The notes under the pieces are model-generated. The model was not told the origin of the DNA. It saw only the letters and a list, made by a program, of their open reading frames with translations, and did not search any database. A program made the position numbers and the translations under genes. Of a stretch of 64,000 nucleotides of DNA, positions 1 to 8,495 are shown piece by piece (the stretch's first letter is position 1; every line of letters begins with the position of its first letter). Source of the stretch: Taeniopygia guttata. Lineage: Eukaryota; Chordata; Aves; Passeriformes; Estrildidae. The stretch spans positions 52,722,501 through 52,786,500 of the forward strand of contig NC_133030.1 of NCBI RefSeq assembly GCF_048771995.1. Direction: 5' to 3'.

Positions 1-627
1 GTAACATAAACATAAATAAAGTGAATCCACCCATTTGGCTGGTGTTTCAGGCTGCTCAGTGAGGAGAGTTAACTGCGTATTGCCTAAATTAGAAGCAGAC
101 AAACTGCATCTGCCTTTGCCCTGAGCTAACCTGACTTTCTGCACAGCAGAGCCCGGTGCAGACGCGTGTCTAAAACCAGTGACAGAGTCGCGGCAGGGAC
201 CTGTTCTGCTTCTTGCACCCGCGTCGGAAACTCTTTCCTGTCCCGCGCAGGTACACGTGTGTCACAGAAGGCAACCCTGAGCTGTGTCACCACACCGATC
301 GATCTCATCGCTTCACAAACAATAAAAGTTGTGCATTCTGCCTGCATTGGCTGGCTTTGCTGGAGGACGGGTTTGATTTGATTTTTTTTTTTTTCGCCTA
401 GAAGAAATTCCAATTTTGTGCTTAGGCAGTGTATTGCTGATTCAACCTAGTAGGGCTTATCCTTCTAATAGGAGAAACTGTCGGTGTTTGCTCTTCTTAG
501 AAACCTAGCCTGAGAGTTTTAAGCGGCAGGGAAACGTGATATCCCAGTTCTCCCTGATACTAACCCGTCATACATCCCTCGGCTGCAATGTGCCGTACTC
601 TCTAGCAGGGCTGCCGAAATTCACGCC
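1..627. other. 5' flank of the kinase gene, no gene recognised
   Basis: This flank has moderate GC and contains a T-rich run near 380-396. Short open frames on both strands have no recognisable domains or splice context. I see no repeat family I can name. It probably holds distal promoter sequence for the gene that follows. Confidence 0.5.
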
Positions 628-647
628 GTGAAACCCGCGCGTTCCGC

Positions 648-653
648 TATAAA
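648..653 (+). promoter_or_regulatory. TATA-box-like element
   Basis: TATAAA lies at the left edge of the CpG island, 304 nt upstream of the chosen ATG. If used, transcription would start near 675-685, giving a 5' UTR of about 270 nt. This is a sequence match only. CpG-island promoters often lack a working TATA box and start at dispersed sites. Confidence 0.4.
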
Positions 654-688
654 CAGCCGTCCTTGGAGCGTGGCCGGTGTCTGCGGGG

Positions 689-991
689 ATGTGCCGCTCG
701 CACCCGGCAGCTCCGGTTCCCACCCGGCCCACGACCTCCTCCAGAGCCACCAAGGCTGCGCCGCCGCCGCCTCCCCTCCCTGGGCGGTCCGTGCCGCCGC
801 TGCCCCGTGCGCCCGCGGGGCCGGGCCGGGCCGGGCCGGGCCGGCGGGGTGGGGGCGCCGGGGGCCCGACACGCCCCCTCGGCGGCGCTGGGCTTCCCGG
901 CGCGGCGGGGCGGGCGGCAGAGCGGCGGAGCGGCGGTGCAGCCCGCTGTCCATGGCGGCGGCGGGGCGGGCGCGGCGCGGGGCCGGGCTGA
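689..991 (+). other. Upstream ORF overlapping the kinase start codon
   Basis: An ATG at 689 opens a 100-codon frame that ends at TGA 989-991. It lies in a different frame from the kinase ORF and runs 40 nt past the kinase ATG at 952. If transcripts start upstream of 689, ribosomes using this ATG would bypass the main start, a known way to lower translation. The encoded peptide is Pro/Ala/Arg-rich and resembles no family I know, so any role is probably regulatory. Confidence 0.45.
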
Positions 992-1482
992 GCGCGGCCG
1001 CCCTGCTGGCGCTGCCGGCCCTGGCGCTGCTGGCGCTGCCGGCGCTCCCGGTGCTGCCGCCCGGCCGCGGCGGCGGCGGCGAGGCGCAGCCGGGCTTCTC
1101 GCCGCCGCCGGGCTTCTCGCCGCCGCTCCTGCTGCCGCCGGGCTTGCGGGAGGAGCTGCGGCAGAGGCGGCGCGACCTGCGGCGGCTGGAGGCGGCGGCG
1201 GGCGGCGGGGAGGCGGCGGGCGCGGCGGGGCTGGGCTGCGGCGACCTGAGCCGGGTGACGGCCGTCAGCGTGCTGGGCTGGGGCTTCACCAAGGTGGTGG
1301 CGCGGGCGGCGCTGGCGGGCGGGGGCAGCGTGGCCCTCAAGTCGGTGCACGGGGCGGGCCGGGAGGTGCGGCGCTGCGTGCAGCGGTACGGGGCGCCGGC
1401 CGGCTGCCGCCGCCTGGCCGCCTACAAGCTGCTCAAGGAGGTGACGCTGCTGCGGCGCCTGCAGCACCCCGGCATCGTCAAG
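952..1482 (+). CDS. Kinase gene exon 1 (residues 1-177)
   Basis: Exon 1 is 531 nt, very GC-rich, and ends in phase 0 at AAG before the donor GTACGG. It encodes the hydrophobic N-terminus, a low-complexity linker, the glycine loop, the beta-3 lysine (K130) and the helix-C glutamate (E163). The linker includes an exact 18-bp tandem duplication (1090-1125) that gives PGFSPP twice. The last residues, HPGIVK, lead into LYGQCY of exon 2, matching the family's beta-4 region. Confidence 0.92.
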
Positions 1483-4400
1483 GTACGGCGGGAGCTGCGG
1501 GGGCCGCTGCCTCGGCACGGCGGGGCGGGGGAGTTGTTGCCGGGGCTGAGCCGGTCCGCCCGGGCTGCCCGCGCTGTCCTCGGGCGGCCGAGGTCTGTCG
1601 GCGTTGGCGGCGACATCGACCCGACCGTGGCTTCTGCTCTCTCGCAGCTGTACGGCCAATGCTATGACAACAGCGGAGATGCCGAGCTACGGGTCACAGC
1701 CATGCTGGAGCTGGGATCCCCGCTGGAGATGATTCAGCTCCTGCAGACCCCCTGGGAGGAAAGATTTAAAGTAAGAAAACAGAGCAAAGGAGTTTTTTCA
1801 GTAGCTTTTAGACCACAAACTGGGCAAAGCGGCGAAGAGCCGGTGGTGACCGCTGGGACAAACGGGTATCTCCTGCTGACACTCTGTTTGATCCCGCAAA
1901 TTGTCTGTAGATCGTTTCCTTTTCATTCCTTTAAAAATACATTAACACAGCTCTAGCTTGGTGTCTCACGGTTAGTTTCTTTCTCCATAGAGCGGGTGTT
2001 AAAAGACCTTCATCTGGGAGGAAATAGACAAAAAAGCGTACTCGGTGCTGGGGCGGTGGTTAATACCTTCGATTACAAGATAATGTTCATTTTGCCTCTA
2101 TATTGTCTATACACACACACACAGACAGACATATATGTATATATATATATATATGTATGTATATATGTATGCAGAAGGGGTTTGGTCAGGATGCTCCTCG
2201 GCAACCCAAGTCTGACTTGGGAAAGCCACATCACCATGCTCCGAGTCTGGTTTGCTGTGTGTTACCTTTTCTAGGCAACAAGCTGAGCAAACTGACCCTC
2301 ACCATGTGTTTGTGTAGTGTTTCTGATTTTGGCCCTTTAGGAATTACTGTAGTAAAATTACTACTAAATTGCTTTCCTCCTGCTGTAGGTGCTAGAACTG
2401 CAGCCCTTCTAGTGAGATCTGCCTCATCTCCTAGGCATCCTGCACAGGGACCCGTATGCTCCCCAGGAGTATAAATGACTTGTGACATGGCACTTACTTT
2501 GGTTATAGCTTGTTTTACAGTTTGCCTCAAGGGCTCAGTTGGGGTTCAATGCTAGTTGTTTGGGTGCCAGGAGGGAAAAAAAGCATAGTGTAAAAAAGCA
2601 AGGGTACCTTAGTGTCAGCAAGAAATGCTTTGGGCAAAATAAAAGTATAGCAAAAGTCCTAAAATAAAATTTCTGTCTGCATGTGGTCCTAGATGTTGAA
2701 GGGGAGCCTTGCCATCTGAGCCAGAGGGGGAGTGTGGCAACCATTCGCTCAGCTGTGGGATGCAAAGCTGGGTTTCTTATGATTGCTTCACTAAGCAAGT
2801 CAAAATAGCATCAGAGCTTCCACAGTCATTTCTCTTGGCCTGGGGAGTTTTACTTTCTTCAATTCCATGCTAGCTTCTACATAGGTTTCCTAGCACCTCA
2901 TCTTCTTAAGCGTTCCAAAGTCTTCTGTAAGAAACCCATGATGCTGGGTTAGCTGGTGGTAAAGTTTGGTATGGGGGCATTAGAGATTTTAACAGTCTCT
3001 TGACTTCTAGTGTTAGAAGACACTAACTCAGAATTTAAACTGGCACTGTCTAGTCCTGTTTCCTAATTAGGGTGTCTAAACTTACGGGATTCCCTTGTGA
3101 TGAGCCACATCAGATACCAGGGGTTGTGCGAGTTGTTCCAAGGGAAAAAACTCTCTCCTGCACAGATCGCTATCAGCAGTGGCAAAGGGTGACGTGGGGC
3201 TGCCTGGCACACCTAGCTGAGGATACACTTTGTCTGATGCCAGGGCTCCTGATACTGAATGAAAACTGCTGCCAAAAGCTGCTTGAGCAAAGTGCTGGTG
3301 CAGTATAAATGCACTCCTCGAGCTCTAGTTTGTTGAAAAATAATTTACCAAGCTTTATGCTGGGTCAGGTATTGTCCAGCCTTTCCCTGCTGCCAAAAAG
3401 TTGTCATAAAAGCAAAAAAGCTGGCAATAAATACATTGCAAGCCTTGACTAATTCTTCAGAAGCATGATTGTGTGCCCAAATTCATACTGCTGAGGGATG
3501 CAGCAAGGCATGAATCTGGTATTAATGACCACGGAGCCTCAGTCTGTATTGAGCAGCATGGGGGAAGGGAGGGGAATCTATTAATTTTATGCCAGACTGG
3601 GAAAAACCCTTCGGATTTCAGCTAGCAAATCAATATAGCTCCTGAAACATGAAGGCTGCTATTGTTTTCCTCACAGCTTTCTCCTCTAGCTCTTCTAACT
3701 GCAAATGTCTCTTTTTGTGTACACACATTTTTAAAAAATGTTGCTAAACTACTTACCAGTCAAATCCTGTGGCAATGTTGATAATAAATTTTGTAGCATA
3801 CATATAATTACCTTTTAAGTTCTGTATGCCTTTTTTCCCTTTTAATTTAATTGAATGCCCTCCCCTTTGTTCTACTTCCAATTTAATAGCTGTTTTTCAT
3901 CTGTTTTTTTTCCATGCATATTCATCTTCTCTTTCTCAGATTTGCCTGAGTCTTGTGAAACTGCTGTTTTACTTGGCACATTCTCCCCTGGGTTCAATAG
4001 CCCTCTTGGATTTCCAGCCAAGGCAGTTTGTTATGGTGGATGGAAACCTAAAAGTGACAGACATGGATGATGCCAGCACTGAGGAGCTGTCTTGCAAGGA
4101 AGATAATGACTGCACACTCGACTTCCCTACCAAAAGTTTCCCTCTCAAATGCTCAGTGGTTGGGAAATGTGAAGGAATAAATGAAAAGAAGAATCTGTTC
4201 AATGCATATCGGTATGTCCAGCTACATGAGGGAAGATTTGGGGTGGTTGAGCTCACACCCTGCCTCTAGCACCTTGTTCTTCTTCCATGTGGTGATTCCC
4301 TCTGTCAAAGGGTAGTTAAGGATCACTTTGAAGCAAGTTATTTTCCTTATAAGGCAGGAAAATATTGTAGGTGTTGTCTGGTGAGAATGAAGGCATCTTT

Positions 4401-7400
4401 CTTCTGCTGCTTCCTTTTCCCAATGCCCTCTAAAAACTTGCCCCAGAGCTTGCACCTGTAAATTTGCTGTTTGCCAAACAAGCCCTGGTGCTTGATACCC
4501 ATGGGCTGTGCTTGCTGAAAGCAGTGGCAGTGCAGGCTAGCTGCAAAACCTCACCAGCTCTGAGTCCCGTTGTTGGGAGCAGGCTGGCCAGTGCTTCCCT
4601 TCATCTCCAAATCTCCCTGTGGGCTCCTATGGGACAGCAATGGAACAGGTAACAGGCAAGGGGCCGAGGCTGCTGCAGCACTTCACGTGGGCCATCAGCT
4701 GAAAATGAGGGACTTTTCCTGCACCACTGATGCAGGTCACATCCTGGAAGGAAGCCTTGGCAGCTGGATGTTTACACAGATGGACTCAGTAAGGGTGCTT
4801 GGATTTCCAGGATTCAGTGCTAAAGGGTAAATCCCTGCATAGATTATTGCAGCCTTGCAGTTGCTCTTGTCTCTTGTGCACGTCTTCCCTAGGACAGGAA
4901 TTCTGTGGAACGGTCAGGAAGTGAATCATCCTGACTTTTCAGGGGCAATAAGAAGGTCAAACCTTTTCAGGGCAAGAGAAAGATCTTGTATGAGTCTTCT
5001 TTTATATAGGTTTTTTTTTTTCTTGGTGGGAAATACATTGCTTAGTATACAAAAATGGCCCAGGGGAACAAGGGGAAGCTTTATTGCATGAAGCTTTGCA
5101 AGGTAGATTTCATGCAGCAAGATCCAGGCTTTCAGCCCTACTCACAGGAACCATCTGAGGCACCAAGATGTGCTCAAACATAACTTTGTAACCAAAGCAG
5201 ACTTACTAGTTGCATATGGATAATCAAGTCACGGAAAAATGTAGACAACTTAATCACCAGGGAAATGAAGGCACTATATTCTAATCAGCCTGTGGGATTT
5301 TTTGCAGGTATTTTTTCACCTATCTTTTGCCACACTCTGCACCACCAGCTTTGCGGCCCCTTTTGAGTGATATTCTGAATGCAACAGGTATCAGCTAATA
5401 TTCATTAGAAGTCTCCAAATGGCATTTCATGGAATTGCTTATCTTTGTCATCTTTTTTCCTTAAATGTCATCTTTTTCCTTACATGTAGGTGATTTACGA
5501 TATGGAATAAATGAAACTCTGAGAGCTTTTGAAAAGGTTTTACATCTGTACAAGTCTGGGCTCTATCTTCAGAAAAGACCTCTTCTTTTAAAAGGTAGTT
5601 GATTTTGAATGCTCTAAGTAAAGTAACTACTGAGGGAGTGAGGCACTTGGTAACTGATCAAATTCTAATCTCCTATATTTAGGCAGTTTATAGTCACTAG
5701 GAAAAGCACCAAAAGTGTCTTTGTTTGAGCAGGCTTTTGCTGTTTTTTCCATGGGAGCGATGCATGGATGTACTGCTTTGCAAAGTAAAAGCAGTGCAGA
5801 CAATCTGCATGGGCATGTGTTTGCACTGCTTCTAAATACTCTTCTCATAATGAACATCAGTGTTTCAAGAGAGTGTATTTGAGATAGCAAACTGAGTGGC
5901 TTCTGTCTTATTCTTTGGGCCAACAGGTCCATTTTCTGGGCTGATATTCAAACTTCCCATTTGGCTGTGTGACTTGTGTGACTTCTGTCTGCTGAGGACA
6001 GGTTATTATGGAAACATAGAGTGGGGTGGGCAGGTGGCAGCACCAAGAGAAGTGTGGCAGGGATAAGTGTGCCTTTATGAGGTGCATTCTTCTGATAATG
6101 ACCCATTCAGTGGTAGAGATGAGGCTGACCAGAAGGAAGTTTCAAAAATCCAGTGGCTTCTGCGGCTTGCATTTTCCTGAGCATTCACATGAGATGGTGG
6201 GTGATGGTGGCTTGCAGAAGGAAATCTTTTTACATGTGAAAGAACTGTAATTTGCACTGTTATGAACAAAGATATCTGGTCATTTGCATGGAAGGACCAG
6301 CAGCTTTAACAGGAATTACTGGTATTTTCCAACAACACCTGTCTATTGGCTTCACACTGTGCCAAAATGATCACCATTCTAGAGGTGTGGGAAGGTGGGG
6401 AGAGGCTCTTAGCAGTTAGTGAACAATAGCCTGAGCAACACCTGCTCAGGCTTGTCGGGTCTTTTGTCAGGTCTCCTTGTCAGCAGCAGGATCTGGCCTC
6501 CCTTTCCCCCAGTGGGGTTCCTCAATCTCCTGTTTCTGTGGGTGGCACCATGATGGGTGGGTCAGTCTGTGCCCCATGTAGCTTGGTGCTGGGTCTGTGA
6601 TGAGTGTCTGCTGTTGAGGCTGGGGTGTAGGAGAGGCTATTTTGAGGTTGGTTTCTCCAGGGAAAACATGGAGTGCCTGTGGCTTTGCACAGCAGCCTCC
6701 TCCACTTACCCACCCCTGCGTTGGCATCCCTTTCCCTTCACCCTTGAGACCTCTGACTCCTCCTACATCTGTGGGGGATTTACTGTCCTGTGCTCTGCTG
6801 CAGAACCAAAGAGCAAGATTTGAGTTTCTTTTAACTTTGCACCCTCTTTCTGTCCCCAGACTACATCTCCCTGAAGGGTTTCCGAACGGTGGAAGGAGAA
6901 GGCCACAAGTGCTGGCCCTCCTACAGCCACCTGGGCTGCCTGCTGTCCATTCACAGCGCCGAGGAAGCCGCTGCCATTTGCAACTCCCAGCTGCACTGTC
7001 AAAGCTTCATTGTCACCCAGCACAGGACGTGGACAGGTGAGCTTGGGCAATGTGACAGGGTGCTGCTGCCTTCCTCCATAGTGCCTTGAGCCTGCAGGCA
7101 CATGTAAAAGCTGCCTTCCTTATTCTCAAGCTCAGATGGCTGCCACTGTGGGCATCCAGAAATCCCCTGAGTGTTTGTAAGGAGACACAAGAGCAATTAT
7201 TTTCTCCCCCTGCACCCTTTTTCCTCTACAAATTTTGCTCAGGACTGCCAGGTATTGTTAAACACTCGCTCATTTCTTGCAGAGATGGCTTCACTTTGGT
7301 GTTAGGCTAAACAATCCCTGTGGTATGTATAGTTTGCAGAGCTGTGGGGATTTTAGAGATGAAAGAAGCCATGTAAAATGAGGTGGTTACTATTGTTATA

Positions 7401-8495
7401 ATTAAAAGAATCATAGCTTACAAGTTGTTATCACCTTTATCAAAACTAAAGCCCCAAGCCAAGGGATTTCCAGAATGTCCCTGTAATTAGCTCTGATTAT
7501 AGCCTCTTACAGTTAGCGTGTCTTCAGAATTATTTTAAATTATCTCATTTAGCTGACACTTCAAGCGTGGGCTAAATTGTTTCTTGAAGTAAAACACTAA
7601 ATCAGGTAAATGAGTGTTTTCACTCACAATGGTGCTGAAGAATCATGTTTTGTCAGTTCACATGACATTTAAAAAATGCTCTAAACTATCAAAAAAGCAT
7701 CTTTTCTGAGGACTTGTGTGCAATTGGCATGTGGCAAACTAGTTTCATAAGAGTGCTTACACGGATGCAACATAAATCTCTTTGACCCAGCAAGTTTCAC
7801 ACCAGCAGCGGATTGTGTGACTTGTGCCTAACACAGCACATCTGGCTTCCTCACAGGGCAGCTGCTAGTGCTGTGTGTAGTGCCTGCCTGGAAGGAATCC
7901 TGCTTGAAACCACGGTGAGGATGCAGGAGAAGCACGTGGGACAGGGACCCTTTCTGCAGTGCCTTGCTAGGGTGCTGATCCCTGACGTCCTGCACCATGC
8001 CTGAGGTCTTCAGCAGTTCCCTTCCTGACTTTTTTGTTCCTTGCAGTTTCATGGCTCATCTTTGCAGCCAAAGATACCAGAACTGTGTGGCTGAAATGCC
8101 AAGTGCCTAAGTTTGCCAGCTGAATTAATGAGAGCTGTGGGAACATGCTGTTCTGTCCTAGGGCTGCTTGGTAAAGCAAAGCAAGATGTAAAACCTGTGG
8201 GGTTGGATGGTGCATTCCTTGTGCACACTCTGAGCATCTGGAATTTACTGGGAGTGTAAAATACATCCATAGCAGGGCAGAGTGACCCTCCATTCAGCAA
8301 GCAGTGTGTTCCTGTGCCTTTTGCAATAAATAGCATGGGTCAAGATGAACCTCTCTCCTCTACTAAACTTGCATTTTTATTTCCTTTCCAGGACGCCCAC
8401 TCGCCTCATTTCAGAGTAGCTGGACTGATTTAATACCGGATACTAACGCTGTAGTCTATATTAAACGTTCTGCTTCCTCAGGGGGAAGACTTTAA
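952..8495 (+). CDS. PKDCC/VLK-family secreted tyrosine kinase, seven exons, complete
   Basis: Joined exons (952-1482, 1648-1770, 3940-4211, 5308-5387, 5490-5594, 6860-7036, 8392-8495) encode 463 residues; human PKDCC is about 490. The N-terminus has a short basic stretch and a Leu/Ala-rich hydrophobic segment (about residues 13-36), a signal peptide or anchor as expected for a secretory-pathway kinase. A Pro/Gly/Ala-rich linker follows, then the kinase domain from about residue 97: a glycine loop (LGWG, 108-111), beta-3 Lys130 in VALK, helix-C Glu163, catalytic Asp242 in LLDF, and metal-binding Asp259 in TDMDD in place of DFG. The C-terminal part is Cys-rich (HKCWPSY, residues about 387-393) and typical of PKDCC. 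Family members phosphorylate secreted and ER/Golgi proteins on tyrosine and act in skeletal development. ATG 952 is the first in-frame Met in an otherwise open upstream frame. From memory, the exon 5/6 junction and C-terminus differ clearly from mammalian PKDCC, so a PKDCC-like paralogue is plausible. Confidence 0.93.
1483..1647 (+). other. Intron 1, short, GC-rich and open in frame
   Basis: Intron 1 is only 165 nt, an exact multiple of three, and has no stop codon in the kinase frame. Retaining it would insert 55 Arg/Gly/Ala-rich residues between HPGIVK and LYGQ inside the kinase N-lobe. The GT-AG ends are good, so splicing is the expected outcome. Confidence 0.85.
1648..1770 (+). CDS. Kinase gene exon 2 (residues 178-218)
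   Basis: Exon 2 is 123 nt and phase 0 at both ends. The acceptor is CTCTCTCGCAG and the donor is GTAAGA. It encodes the N-lobe to hinge region ([26 protein letters not shown]), which matches the PKDCC family closely. Confidence 0.92.
1771..3939 (+). other. Intron 2
   Basis: Intron 2 is about 2.2 kb and AT-rich, starting GTAAGA and ending TTCTCAG. It holds a CA/GACA/TA microsatellite at 2110-2171. I see no nested gene or named repeat besides this. Confidence 0.85.
2110..2171. repeat. CA/GACA/TA compound microsatellite
   Basis: Short CA units pass into GACA and then into a TA/TATG array, within intron 2. Repeats of this kind are usually length-variable. No function is suggested. Confidence 0.9.
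3940..4211 (+). CDS. Kinase gene exon 3 (residues 219-308, first part of 309)
   Basis: Exon 3 is 272 nt. The acceptor is TTCTCAG and the donor is GTATGT, and the exon ends two bases into an Arg codon. It carries the catalytic core: HSPLGS, LLDF with Asp242, QPRQF, and TDMDD with Asp259. Cysteine-bearing strands ([20 protein letters not shown]) follow, consistent with disulphides in a secreted kinase. It is the most strongly family-like exon. Confidence 0.95.
4212..5307 (+). other. Intron 3
   Basis: Intron 3 is about 1.1 kb, starting GTATGT and ending TTTTTTGCAG. It contains a T-run near 5010-5021. No repeat family or nested gene was recognised. Confidence 0.8.
5308..5387 (+). CDS. Kinase gene exon 4 (residues 309-336)
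   Basis: Exon 4 is 80 nt, with acceptor TTTTTTGCAG and donor GTATCA. It encodes [18 protein letters not shown], a hallmark stretch of PKDCC proteins, and ends in NAT, a possible N-glycosylation site. Its first base completes Arg309 and its last base begins Gly336. Confidence 0.93.
5446..5485 (+). repeat. Duplicated pyrimidine tract before the exon 5 acceptor
   Basis: Two adjacent, nearly identical 20-base copies of TGTCATCTTTTTTCCTTA-type sequence end 4 nt before exon 5. They double the polypyrimidine tract of an intron that is only 102 nt long (5388-5489). Confidence 0.75.
5490..5594 (+). CDS. Kinase gene exon 5 (residues 336-370)
   Basis: Exon 5 is 105 nt, with acceptor TACATGTAG and donor GTAGTT. 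It encodes [20 protein letters not shown], ending the kinase C-lobe, with a second possible N-glycosylation site (NET). The tail QKRPLLLK differs from the Ser/Thr-rich stretch I recall at this point in mammalian PKDCC. The intron just upstream has a duplicated pyrimidine tract. Confidence 0.92.
5595..6859 (+). other. Intron 5
   Basis: Intron 5 is about 1.27 kb, starting GTAGTT and ending CTGTCCCCAG. No named repeat or nested gene was seen. Confidence 0.8.
6860..7036 (+). CDS. Kinase gene exon 6 (residues 371-429)
   Basis: Exon 6 is 177 nt, with acceptor CTGTCCCCAG and donor GTGAGC. It encodes the Cys-rich C-terminal region, including HKCWPSY, GCLLSI, a Cys pair around ICNSQLHC, and TQHRTWT. 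The same spacing occurs in PKDCC, where WPSY and TTWTG flank this segment. Confidence 0.92.
7037..8391 (+). other. Intron 6
   Basis: Intron 6 is about 1.36 kb, starting GTGAGC and ending CCTTTCCAG. An AATAAA hexamer at 8325-8330 lies about 60 nt before exon 7 but is probably not used. No nested gene was seen. Confidence 0.8.
8392..8495 (+). CDS. Kinase gene exon 7 (residues 430-463 and stop)
   Basis: Exon 7 contributes 104 coding nt after the acceptor TTCCTTTCCAG and ends at TAA 8493-8495. It encodes the last 33 residues after the split Gly430. The segment [10 protein letters not shown] and VVYIK matches the PKDCC C-terminus. The final residues, RSASSGGRL, extend past where I recall mammalian PKDCC ending. 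Confidence 0.9.

Larger units (their letters stand above)
630..1630 (+). promoter_or_regulatory. CpG island over promoter, exon 1 and intron 1
   Basis: GC content rises sharply at about 630 and CpG is dense until about 1630, covering the putative promoter, 5' UTR, all of exon 1 and all of intron 1. CpG islands of this kind mark vertebrate promoters, often of developmental or broadly expressed genes. A run of GGGCC units at about 816-845, followed by further G-runs, could form G-quadruplexes on the plus strand. The island fits the start of the kinase gene and gives no sign of a divergent partner gene. Confidence 0.85.

Noticed and set aside
568-1659. 363-codon minus-strand open frame across exon 1
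   Set aside because: It is the shadow of the GC-rich kinase exon; the low-complexity Pro/Arg/Ala sequence has no domain.
8325-8330. AATAAA in intron 6 as a polyadenylation site
   Set aside because: It lies only 60 nt before a good acceptor and a family-like last exon. Intronic polyadenylation is possible but unsupported.
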